This document shows, piece after piece, positions 1-7,796 of a stretch of 64,000 bases of DNA. The notes beneath the pieces were generated by a model. That model was given only the letters and a program-made list of their open reading frames with translations. It did no database searches and was not told the origin of the DNA. The translations under genes were made by a program, and so were the position numbers. Each line of letters opens with the position of its first letter. The stretch's first letter is position 1. The DNA is from Roseovarius sp. ZX-A-9 (GTDB lineage: Bacteria > Pseudomonadota > Alphaproteobacteria > Rhodobacterales > Rhodobacteraceae): positions 143,263 through 207,262 of the forward strand of contig NZ_JAPWHW010000008.1 in NCBI RefSeq assembly GCF_028369135.1, given 5' to 3'.

Positions 1-1147
1 TCTGGGCCTGCAATTCGCTGGGCCAGCCATCCTGCACCCCGACGAGGAATGCCGTGCCCTCGGCCCGCGCCGTGACCCAGCTACTGCTGATCGACAGGCT
101 CTCGAACCGGATCATCTGGGACTTCGGCGTGTAGGTGAAATAGCTGCGCACCGACGAGAACGCGATTGGCTTGGTCGCCTCGGTCGGTTGCAGCACCCCT
201 GCGCCGATCTGCAACGTCGCATTCAGCGGGCCAAGCGTGCCGTCATCCTCGATCTGCACCCGCAGCGCACCCGAAATCGGCGCATCGAGCGCCGCCAACC
301 ATGCCAGCGCCGGGGATTGCCCGGATATGTCATCCGCCGGCACATCCTGGATATTGACGCCGAATTCGGCGCCCACCTCACCGATACGGCTGGCATAGTT
401 CATCTCCAGCGAGGTCGCATAGTCGCGCGCGCCCAACAGCGCGAAATTGCCGCGAATGCGCAGATCATCGTCCTCTCGCGTGAGGGAAAGCTGCCCGCCA
501 TCGACGTTCCACGCCCGGCCCGCGCGGGCATCTTCGTAGCGCAATGTCAGATTATCCGCCGTGATCCGTTCCAGCGCCGAAAGCTCCGGACGTTGCAGCG
601 CGTCGTCAATCCGCTGGATGATCGCCGTGATGCCTGTGGCACCGCGCGGATCATCCGCTGCCGTCTCTGCACCAACCAGCGCCACGTCCACCGCACCGCT
701 GCGATCGCGGCGCAGGATCAGTTGCACGCCCGAGACACGAATGCTTCCCGGCTGCACTTCGCCGCGCAACAGAGGCCGCATGGCAAGCCTGCCGCCCAGT
801 TCGGACAAATTGGCCAGACGCATGCCATCGGGGCCGCGCAGCACCACGTCGCGCAGCGACAAGCGCGGGATCCATCCCTCCTCGATCACCACGACCATTT
901 CGCCCAGATCGACCCGGATCTCGCCGGTGTTCTGGTTGATCCGCTCGGTCAGCCGGGTGCGCAGCCAGTCCGGCACCGTGATCGGCGTGCCTAAGTAGGA
1001 CAGCAACAGCAACGTCGCCGCCCCTGCCATGGCCGCCATGCTGATCAGCGACCACAACCCCGCCTTGCGCCGGCGTCTGCGGCGGCGCTGGCGGCGCAGA
1101 TGCCGGGCGTCCTCCGCGCCGGGGCTGTTGGTCTCTTGCGTGCTCAT
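1..1147 (-). CDS. AsmA-like / DUF3971-type envelope protein, N-terminal part (runs off the window)
   Basis: The minus-strand frame opens at the ATG at 1147 (MSTQETNSPG) and stays open to the window edge, so about 382 N-terminal residues are visible and the C-terminus is missing. The start shows an Arg-rich stretch (residues about 18-27) followed by one hydrophobic segment (about 30-48), then a long region of short beta-rich repeats. This is the arrangement of inner-membrane-anchored AsmA/YhdP-like proteins, which lie in the periplasm and are linked to envelope lipid homeostasis. The family call rests on overall style and on its position divergent from bcp, which I recall as common in Rhodobacteraceae; no catalytic motif is expected. 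The opposite-strand frames here are shadows. Confidence 0.7.
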   Translation of the reverse strand, partial: MSTQETNSPGAEDARHLRRQRRRRRRRKAGLWSLISMAAMAGAATLLLLSYLGTPITVPDWLRTRLTERINQNTGEIRVDLGEMVVVIEEGWIPRLSLRDVVLRGPDGMRLANLSELGGRLAMRPLLRGEVQPGSIRVSGVQLILRRDRSGAVDVALVGAETAADDPRGATGITAIIQRIDDALQRPELSALERITADNLTLRYEDARAGRAWNVDGGQLSLTREDDDLRIRGNFALLGARDYATSLEMNYASRIGEVGAEFGVNIQDVPADDISGQSPALAWLAALDAPISGALRVQIEDDGTLGPLNATLQIGAGVLQPTEATKPIAFSSVRSYFTYTPKSQMIRFESLSISSSWVTARAEGTAFLVGVQDGWPSELQAQ

Positions 1148-1276
1148 CACATCCTAACGGGCGGTCAATCTTTGGACCTGTCGGGGCGAAAGGCGGGGCC
1201 CGTCGCACATGCTCTCTTTAATCCTCGTGGCTCTGGTCTAATATAACACGCATATCTCCCGGACCAAGGACAGCAC

Positions 1277-1738
1277 ATGCCACAAATCTCTGACATTGCA
1301 CCCGATTTTTCTCTGCCCCGCGACGGAGGTGGCGAAATTCAGCTTAGCGCGCTGCGCCCGGCCCCGGTGGTTCTCTTCTTCTATCCGCGCGACGACACCT
1401 CCGGCTGCACCCGCGAGGCGCGCGAATTCACCGCCCTCCTGCCAGAGTTCCAGGCAGCCGGCGTGACCGTCCTGGGCATATCCAAGGACAGCGTCGCCAA
1501 ACATGACAAGTTCCGCGACAAACATGCGCTCGGCATGCCGCTGCTGTCAGACGAAGCCTCGGACACCTGCGAAGCCTATGGTGTCTGGAAAGAGAAGAAA
1601 ATGTACGGCAAGACCTTCCTCGGCATCGAGCGCAGCACATTCCTGATCGGCCGCGACGGGCGCATCGCCCAGATCTGGCGCAAGGTCAAGGTGCCCGGCC
1701 ATGCCGAGGCCGTGCTGGAAGCCGCCAAGGCACTCTGA
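1277..1738 (+). CDS. bcp: Thioredoxin-dependent peroxiredoxin, BCP/PrxQ family
   Basis: A 153-residue cytoplasmic thiol peroxidase that reduces hydrogen peroxide and organic hydroperoxides. The peroxidatic Cys44 lies in the family motif YPRDDTSGCT (residues 36-45), and the C-terminal WRKVKVPGH stretch is also typical of BCP. The position five residues after Cys44, where E. coli BCP carries its resolving Cys, is Arg49 here. The only other Cys is Cys98, so the enzyme is either 1-Cys or uses Cys98. It diverges from the AsmA-like gene across about 130 bp. The start is supported by family length. Confidence 0.95.
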   Translation: MPQISDIAPDFSLPRDGGGEIQLSALRPAPVVLFFYPRDDTSGCTREAREFTALLPEFQAAGVTVLGISKDSVAKHDKFRDKHALGMPLLSDEASDTCEAYGVWKEKKMYGKTFLGIERSTFLIGRDGRIAQIWRKVKVPGHAEAVLEAAKAL

Positions 1739-2039
1739 GTATTGCCGCCGCGTCCGCCCTCTGCCGGGCGCGGCGCCGTGGACCTGCCGAAGCACACCCC
1801 CGCCACCTGCGACATTCTGGCGCAGCTCAAACGTGAATAGCCCAATTTAACCCGTTGCATATCGGCGATTTTTTGCCGCTCGGCGGGATCAAGCCGCGAT
1901 TTTTCCATAAGACTGGTCAAAAGAGTTGCCCGATTGTAAAGGTCTTTGGTAGGGGTCGGCCAAGGCGACGGTTCGGGGCAACACCATGTTTCCGGAAATC
2001 AGAGCGCCAGGTCAAAGGGACAAGTAGGGACACGGCAAT
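1739..2039. other. Intergenic region, 301 bp
   Basis: The region between bcp and the M23 peptidase gene. The first 70 bases are very GC-rich and could form a stem after bcp. The remainder is more AT-rich and presumably holds the promoter of the peptidase-bactofilin pair. The AGGGA about 9 nt before position 2040 supports the TTG start downstream. I see no gene or RNA here. Confidence 0.5.
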
Positions 2040-3362
2040 TTGCGGACACGCGCGGCAATCAAAATTCATTCGCTGCTCGAGCGGTATTTTCCTGAACGCC
2101 GGGTTTTTCTGCGCTCGGATACCGATACGCGCTTCATCCGGTTGCGCCCTGGCACACAACTGATCGCCTTTACCGGGGCCACGGCCATCGTCGCCTGGGC
2201 CATCATCGCCACCGCCATCCTGCTGATGGACAGTATCGGAGCAGGCAATTTCCGCGATCAGGCCAAGCGCGATCAACGCACCTATGAAAACCGGCTCAAC
2301 GCGCTGTCATCCGAACGCGACATCCGCGCGCAAGAAGCGATTGACGCACAGGAACGGTTCAACTCGGCTCTGGCGCAGATCTCGATCATGCAGTCCGAGC
2401 TCCTGGCCTCCGAAACCCGCCGTCGCGAGATGGAAACCGGGATCGAAGTCATCCAGAATACCCTGCGCCGCGCCATGAAGGAACGCGACAGCGCGCGCCA
2501 GCAACTGGCAAGCCTCACGGACGAGATGAACCGGAACGGCGGGGGCAGCACGGCCCTGGCCACGGATGACGCCGCGGGCGCATCGACCCTCGATTTCCTC
2601 GCAGACGCATTGGCCGACACCGCGCTGGAGCGTGACAAGGTGACCGCCGACGCCCAGGATGCCCTCCTCTACGCCGAGGAGATGAGCCACCAGATCCGCC
2701 TGATGCAGGATCAGAACGACCAGATATTCCGGCAACTCGAAGACGCGATGACCATCTCGGTCGAACCGCTCGACAAGATGTTCCGCAATGCCGGGCTCAA
2801 CACCAAGACCCTGCTGGACACGGTACGCGACGGCTATTCCGGCCAGGGCGGCCCGCTGACACCGCTCAGCTTCTCGACACGGGGCGAGGAACCGTCAGCA
2901 GATACGCTGCGCGCCAACCAGATCCTCAACCAGATGGACCGGCTGAACCTCTACCGTATCGCAGCCCACAAGGTGCCCTTCGCCCTGCCCGTCAAAAGCG
3001 CATTCCGCCACACCTCGGGTTTTGGCGCGCGCTGGGGCCGGATGCACAGCGGCACCGATCTGGCCGCGCCGCACGGCACGCCGATCTATTCCACCGCTGA
3101 CGGAGTCGTGATTCACGCGGGCTGGCAATCGGGTTATGGACGCCTGATCAAGATCCAGCATGCGTTCGGGATTGAAACCCGCTATGCCCATTTGTCCAAA
3201 ATCCGCGTTCAGAAGGGCCAAAGGGTCTCGCGCGGGGAACGTATAGGTGATATGGGGAGCACTGGACGTTCGACCGGCACCCACCTACACTACGAGGTTC
3301 GTGTGGGCGGAAAAGCCATCAACCCAATGATATATATCAAGGCTGCGAGAGATGTTTTCTAA
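2040..3362 (+). CDS. M23-family (LytM) peptidoglycan endopeptidase with membrane anchor and coiled coil
   Basis: A 440-residue envelope protein. A short cytoplasmic head is followed by one membrane segment (about residues 40-65), a long charged coiled-coil stretch (about 75-245) and a C-terminal LytM/M23 domain (about 320-430). The zinc motifs are visible: H336-S-G-T-D340 and H415-L-H417. Such enzymes cut peptide cross-links in peptidoglycan. The start is a TTG; the following RTRAAIKIHSLLERYFPERR stretch reads as a natural N-terminus, and AGGGA precedes it. The 3' end overlaps the bactofilin gene by 11 bp. Known alphaproteobacterial bactofilins work with M23 peptidases in cell morphogenesis, so a joint role here is inferred. 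Confidence 0.88.
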   Translation: MRTRAAIKIHSLLERYFPERRVFLRSDTDTRFIRLRPGTQLIAFTGATAIVAWAIIATAILLMDSIGAGNFRDQAKRDQRTYENRLNALSSERDIRAQEAIDAQERFNSALAQISIMQSELLASETRRREMETGIEVIQNTLRRAMKERDSARQQLASLTDEMNRNGGGSTALATDDAAGASTLDFLADALADTALERDKVTADAQDALLYAEEMSHQIRLMQDQNDQIFRQLEDAMTISVEPLDKMFRNAGLNTKTLLDTVRDGYSGQGGPLTPLSFSTRGEEPSADTLRANQILNQMDRLNLYRIAAHKVPFALPVKSAFRHTSGFGARWGRMHSGTDLAAPHGTPIYSTADGVVIHAGWQSGYGRLIKIQHAFGIETRYAHLSKIRVQKGQRVSRGERIGDMGSTGRSTGTHLHYEVRVGGKAINPMIYIKAARDVF

Positions 3363-3903
3363 AAGCAAAATCAACGACCCGAGCCACCGGACAGGCGATG
3401 CGTCGAAACCCTCGGGCATGGACAAATCGCTGGATGCGCCGAAACCCGCCGCACCCGGAAGCGGCGAGTTCAAGGCTGCCGCCCCCAAGGCCAAGCCCCC
3501 TGCGTCAGTGCTGTCTTCCGACCTGCATGTGACCGGCAACATGAAAACCACCGGCGATATCCAGGTCGAAGGCACTGTGGAGGGCGACATTCGCGCCCAT
3601 CTGCTGACCATCGGCGAGACCGCCACGATCAAGGGCGAAGTCATCGCCGACGACGTGGTGATCAACGGCCGGATCGTCGGCCGTGTGCGCGGCCTCAAGG
3701 TCCGCCTGACATCGACCGCGCGCGTTGAGGGTGACATCATCCACAAGACGATCGCGATCGAGAGCGGCGCCCATTTCGAAGGCTCGGTGCAACGCCAGGA
3801 CGACCCGCTGAACGGCAAGTCGAGAACTGCGACACCCGGTGCCAGCCCGGCACCTGCCGCGTCGCAGGCCGCCCCTCAGGCGCCCGCCTCGTCCAAAAGC
3901 TAA
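3352..3903 (+). CDS. Bactofilin (polymer-forming cytoskeletal protein)
   Basis: A 183-residue bactofilin. The central part (about 55-140) is the right-handed beta-helix core with regular Val/Ile/Gly repeats such as DIQVEGTVEGDIRA and EVIADDVVINGRIVGRV. The flanks are Pro/Ala/Ser-rich and disordered, the usual plan. Bactofilins self-assemble into membrane-associated filaments that position cell-wall enzymes. The gene begins inside the last codons of the upstream M23 peptidase gene (11-bp overlap), so the two are probably co-translated. A strong hairpin follows at 3962-3991. Confidence 0.93.
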   Translation: MFSKSKINDPSHRTGDASKPSGMDKSLDAPKPAAPGSGEFKAAAPKAKPPASVLSSDLHVTGNMKTTGDIQVEGTVEGDIRAHLLTIGETATIKGEVIADDVVINGRIVGRVRGLKVRLTSTARVEGDIIHKTIAIESGAHFEGSVQRQDDPLNGKSRTATPGASPAPAASQAAPQAPASSKS

Positions 3904-3961
3904 GGCTCGCGCGCCCGAAGCGGCGCCCCGGCAACAAAGATGACATGGCTGATGCCACAAA

Positions 3962-3991
3962 CGCCCCGCGCCGGACCTTCCGCGCGGGGCG
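3962..3991 (+). terminator. Rho-independent terminator after bactofilin
   Basis: A perfect 10-bp stem, CGCCCCGCGC at 3962-3971 and GCGCGGGGCG at 3982-3991, with a 10-nt loop, followed by ATTTTCGTTT. It closes the peptidase-bactofilin operon. Confidence 0.75.
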
Positions 3992-4095
3992 ATTTTCGTT
4001 TCACCAACCGCCAACACGGGGCCGACGCACGCCTGCCCCCCAAAGGCTCAGCACTCAAAGTTCCGGAAATATTCAGCCGCACCGGCAGCCCACAA

Positions 4096-4680
4096 TCAGG
4101 CTTCCAGCTCGGCATCCCAATAGAGGAAATCCATCCAACTCTCGTGCAGATGCCCCGGTGGAAACTTGCGCCCCATATTGCGCAACTGCTCAGCACCCGG
4201 CGCTCTGGGCGGCTTGCGCAGCGCCATGCCCGCCCGGTGCAGGCTCTTGGCCCCCTTTTTCAGGTTGCACCGGCTGCACGCCGCCACGACGTTTTCCCAG
4301 CTGGTAACCCCGCCACTGGCGCGCGGCACCACATGGTCAAAGGTCAGATCGCCCCGCGCGCCGCAATACTGGCAACGGAATTCATCGCGCAAGAACAGGT
4401 TGAACCGGGTAAAGGCCACGCGCCTTTGCGGTTGGACAAAATCCTTGAGAACGATGACCGACGGCACCCTGATCTGAAGGCTTGGACTATGCACGGAGTG
4501 GTCATATTCCGCAACGATATCCACCCGGTTCAGATAGGCCGCCTTGACCGCATCCTGCCAAGACCACAGCGATAGTGGATAATAGCTCAGCGGGCGATAA
4601 TCAGCATTGAGCACCAGCGCCGGGTTCTGCTTCAGCGCCCCCGGAGTGCGGACAAATTCGGTTCTGAAATCACCTTCCAT
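4096..4680 (-). CDS. HNH endonuclease family protein
   Basis: A 194-residue protein starting at MEGDFRTEF (ATG at 4680). A longer in-frame extension upstream looks non-coding. The HNH core is clear: a CQYCG knuckle, then DHVVPRASGG, then NVVAACSRCNLKKG, giving two Cys pairs for structural zinc plus the His and Asn of the beta-beta-alpha-metal fold. The N-terminal part (LNADYRPLSYYPLSLWSWQD) matches stand-alone HNH proteins common in Alphaproteobacteria and Cyanobacteria whose substrate is not established. Nothing nearby suggests restriction-modification or phage linkage. Confidence 0.9.
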   Translation of the reverse strand: MEGDFRTEFVRTPGALKQNPALVLNADYRPLSYYPLSLWSWQDAVKAAYLNRVDIVAEYDHSVHSPSLQIRVPSVIVLKDFVQPQRRVAFTRFNLFLRDEFRCQYCGARGDLTFDHVVPRASGGVTSWENVVAACSRCNLKKGAKSLHRAGMALRKPPRAPGAEQLRNMGRKFPPGHLHESWMDFLYWDAELEA

Positions 4681-5088
4681 CGTCGGCTGCGGCTCCCGCC
4701 TGATACGGCCTGTCGTGAAATTACTATATATCCTGATCGTTCTCTGACAACCCCGTGATTTCGGGATGTAATCCGGGGCCTGTGTTGCCCCCGGCAGCGA
4801 CGGCCACAAGGGCCGTTCGCACGTTCAGGCTGCACAGAGGTCCGGTAGACACGCGGAATTTGGACCTGCGGCGCGGCGCGGTGCCCTGCCCGAACGCCTC
4901 CGCGTCTTCTCGCCCCACGGTACAGCGCAGGCCATTTCCGGAATGAGAAAAGGCGCAGCGAAGCCGCGAGGATCAGGTTCGCAGAATCAAGAACGCGCCC
5001 CTTGGACCGGCAGGCCGGGCCTCAGCCCGGCACCGATGCAATACCGACGTCATACCGACATGATGCCGACGCCGGTTTCGGACCGTTC
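4681..5088. other. Intergenic region, 408 bp
   Basis: It lies between the HNH gene start and the yebC stop, both on the minus strand. The part near 4700-4740 is AT-richer and probably carries the HNH promoter. A GC hairpin, GCCGGGC-CTCA-GCCCGGC at 5014-5031, lies downstream of yebC and could act as a weak terminator, although no T-run follows on the minus strand. I found no credible ORF or RNA. Confidence 0.4.
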
Positions 5089-5829
5089 TCAGAGTTGCTC
5101 CATCACCTCGTCGGAGGCTTCGAAATTGGCAGTGACGCGCTGCACGTCATCGTCATCTTCCAGCGCATCGATCAGCTTCATCAGCTTCTGCATGCCTTCC
5201 AGATCCAGCTCGGTGGATGTCGTCGGACGCCAGACCAGCTGGGTCTCCTCGCTCTCGCCCAGCTCGGCCTCCAGCGCCACCGAAACCTCGTTCAGATCGG
5301 TATCGGCACACCAGATCACATGCCCGTCCTCAGAGCTTTCCACATCCTCCGCACCAGCCTCGATCGCGGCCATCATCACGGTATCCGCATCACCCACATC
5401 CGCCGGATAGGTGACCTGGCCCTTGCGCTCGAACATGAAGCCGACACTGCCGGTCTCGCCCAGGTTGCCACCGTATTTTGTGAATGTACTCCGCACGTTA
5501 CTGGCAGTGCGGTTGCGATTGTCGGTCATCGCCTCGACGATCACCGCCACACCGCCCGGGCCGTAGCCCTCGTACCGGATTTCCTCGTAATCCTCGGCGT
5601 CACCGGCCTGCGATTTCTTGATCGCACGCTCGATATTGTCGTTCGGCATGGATTGCGACTTGGCCGATTTGATCGCCAGCCGCAAACGCGGGTTCTTGTC
5701 AGGATCCGGGTCGCCCATCTTTGCGGCGATCGTGATCTCCTTGGAGAATTTCGAGAAGAGTTTGGAGCGCACAGCATCCTGGCGCCCCTTGCGGTGTTGA
5801 ATATTCGCCCATTTGGAGTGGCCGGCCAT
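5089..5829 (-). CDS. YebC/PmpR-family DNA-binding regulatory protein
   Basis: 246 residues starting [19 protein letters not shown], the invariant N-terminus of the YebC/PmpR/TACO1 family. [19 protein letters not shown] is also conserved, and the acidic C-terminal part completes the three-domain fold. Members act as transcriptional regulators; some, like TACO1, relieve ribosome stalling on proline-rich stretches. It stands alone here, with no ruvCAB genes beside it. Length and start are canonical. Confidence 0.96.
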   Translation of the reverse strand: MAGHSKWANIQHRKGRQDAVRSKLFSKFSKEITIAAKMGDPDPDKNPRLRLAIKSAKSQSMPNDNIERAIKKSQAGDAEDYEEIRYEGYGPGGVAVIVEAMTDNRNRTASNVRSTFTKYGGNLGETGSVGFMFERKGQVTYPADVGDADTVMMAAIEAGAEDVESSEDGHVIWCADTDLNEVSVALEAELGESEETQLVWRPTTSTELDLEGMQKLMKLIDALEDDDDVQRVTANFEASDEVMEQL

Positions 5830-5990
5830 GAAAAGCTCCCGTCGTCCGATTTTCCCGTTTTCTTATCCGCTCCTTTCGCGGGGGGCAACGCCTGAGCGCA
5901 CCACAATCCGTCTTTGCGCCCCCGATCCCCCGACAAACAATCGAAATTGTCCGGGTGACGCGCCCTCTGGCGCGGTCTAGTCTCACCGCC

Positions 5991-7763
5991 ATGACCCAAG
6001 ACCAGATCATCCTCTTCGCGCTTTTCGGTGCCGTCTTTGCCCTGCTGCTCTGGGGCCGCTGGCGTTACGACATTGTCGCCTTTGCAGCCCTCATGACCGG
6101 CGTCGTGCTGGGCGTGGTGCCGACCAAGGACGCCTTCTCGGGCTTTGGCCACCCCGCCACGCTGGTGGTGGCGCTGGTGCTGGTGGTCTCGGCCGGGCTG
6201 GTGCGCTCGGGCGCGGTGTTCCTGATCACCCGCACTATGGTCGACAGCAGCCGCTCGCTGGGGACACATATCGCGCTGATGGGCGGGATCGGTGGTGTGC
6301 TCTCGGCCTTCATGAACAACGTCGCAGCCCTGGCCCTGCTGATGCCGGTGGACGTGCAGACCGCGCGCAAGGCCGGTCGTGCGCCGGGGCTCAGCCTGAT
6401 GCCGCTCAGCTTTGCCACCATCCTGGGCGGCATGGTTACGCTGATCGGCACGCCCCCCAACATCATCATCGCCGCGATCCGCGAAGAGGAACTTGGCGCG
6501 CCATTCAAGATGTTCGATTTTGCCCCCGTAGGCGGCGTCGCGGCCATCGCAGGCCTGGCATTTGTCGCTTTGATCGGCTGGCGGCTCATTCCTCAGCGCG
6601 AAGGCGATGTGCTCGTCGCTTCTGATTTCGGCAGCTACATTGCAGAACTGACCGTCCCCGACGGGTCGGACCAGATAGGCAAACGTCTGGCCGAACTGGA
6701 AGAAACAGCGCAAAAGACTGACGTGGCGCTTATCGGCCTCATCCGCGACGGCAAACGCCGCTATGGCACGGCACGCAACACCGTCCTTCAAGCCGGCGAT
6801 GTCCTGGTGCTGGAGGCACAGCCCGACGCGCTGGACGAATTTCGCGCAGCACTTTCTCTTGCCTTTTCGGATGCGGAACGCACCGAGCGGCTGGAGGCCG
6901 CCGGCGAAGGGCTCGACATCCTCGAACTGGTTGTGCCGCAAGGCGCGCGCATCGCAGGGAAATCAGCGCAATCCATCGGCCTGCACTGGCGCCGGAGCGC
7001 GGTTTTGATGGGTCTGTCGCGCCGCGGCAAACGCATCACCGAGCAGGTGCGCAATACCCAAATCCAGCCCGGCGATATCCTGTTGCTGCTGGTGCCCAAG
7101 GACCGCGGCGATGACGTGGCCGAATGGCTGGGCGCGCTGCCGCTGGCGGCGCGCGGGCTCAATGTCACGCAGGACAGCAAAACATGGCTGGCCATCGGGC
7201 TTTTTGGGATCGCCGTCGCCGCCGCCAGCTTTGGGCTGGTCTACCTGCCGGTCGCACTCGGCCTGGTGGTCACGGCCTATGTGCTGACCCGAATCGTACC
7301 CCTGGGCGAGCTTTACAATCACATCGAATGGCCCGTGGTAGTGTTGCTGGGTTCGATGATCCCGCTTGGCGCAGCACTTCAGACTGCGGGCGGGACCGAG
7401 TTGATCGCAGGCGCGCTCATCGACCTGACGGCGGGCATGCCCGCCTGGGCGATCCTGACAGTCCTGATGGTGGTCACGATGAGCCTGTCGGACGTGCTCA
7501 ACAACACCGCCACTACAATCGTTGCCGCGCCGGTCGGCATCCAGATGGCCCAGTCGCTCAACGTCTCTCCAGATCCGTTCCTGATGGCGGTGGCCATCGC
7601 AGCCTCTTCGGCCTATCTCACGCCCATTGGCCACAAGAACAACACGCTCATCCTCGGCCCTGGGGGCTACCGGTTCGGCGATTACTGGCGCATGGGCCTG
7701 CCGTTGGAGGTCATTGTCATCGCGGTCTCGATCCCCGCCATCCTCGTCTTCTGGCCGCTCTGA
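5991..7763 (+). CDS. SLC13/DASS-type permease with two RCK_C (TrkA-C) domains, copy 1
   Basis: A 590-residue inner-membrane transporter. The N-terminal membrane half (about 1-205) contains VLSAFMNNVAALALLMPV and GGMVTLIGTPPNIIIA, the ion-transporter signature with Asn/Thr-Pro-Pro-Asn. Two cytoplasmic RCK_C domains follow (about 210-290 and 310-385), then a second membrane half with SDVLNNTATTIVAAPV. Such proteins are usually called sodium/sulfate or anion symporters; the substrate here is unknown. The ATG at 5991 is preferred over a GTG 36 bases upstream because the mature-looking sequence MTQDQIILFALFGAV begins there. It is paralogous to, and convergent with, the next gene. Confidence 0.9.
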   Translation: MTQDQIILFALFGAVFALLLWGRWRYDIVAFAALMTGVVLGVVPTKDAFSGFGHPATLVVALVLVVSAGLVRSGAVFLITRTMVDSSRSLGTHIALMGGIGGVLSAFMNNVAALALLMPVDVQTARKAGRAPGLSLMPLSFATILGGMVTLIGTPPNIIIAAIREEELGAPFKMFDFAPVGGVAAIAGLAFVALIGWRLIPQREGDVLVASDFGSYIAELTVPDGSDQIGKRLAELEETAQKTDVALIGLIRDGKRRYGTARNTVLQAGDVLVLEAQPDALDEFRAALSLAFSDAERTERLEAAGEGLDILELVVPQGARIAGKSAQSIGLHWRRSAVLMGLSRRGKRITEQVRNTQIQPGDILLLLVPKDRGDDVAEWLGALPLAARGLNVTQDSKTWLAIGLFGIAVAAASFGLVYLPVALGLVVTAYVLTRIVPLGELYNHIEWPVVVLLGSMIPLGAALQTAGGTELIAGALIDLTAGMPAWAILTVLMVVTMSLSDVLNNTATTIVAAPVGIQMAQSLNVSPDPFLMAVAIAASSAYLTPIGHKNNTLILGPGGYRFGDYWRMGLPLEVIVIAVSIPAILVFWPL

Positions 7764-7796
7764 GCGGCGCGCGACGTCAGGTCAAAGCGGCCAGAA
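7749..7796. terminator. Bidirectional stem-loop formed by the 3' ends of two convergent paralogues
   Basis: TTCTGGCCGCT (7749-7759) and AGCGGCCAGAA (7786-7796) form a perfect 11-bp inverted repeat around a 26-nt loop. Both arms are coding: both permeases end in Phe-Trp-Pro-Leu, so the convergent paralogous C-termini make the stem. Both stop codons lie in the loop region. A terminator role is inferred. Confidence 0.5.

Noticed and set aside
188..994. A 268-codon plus-strand frame at the left edge
   Set aside because: It is antisense to the AsmA-like gene, whose minus-strand frame has a natural start, a membrane anchor and no stops.
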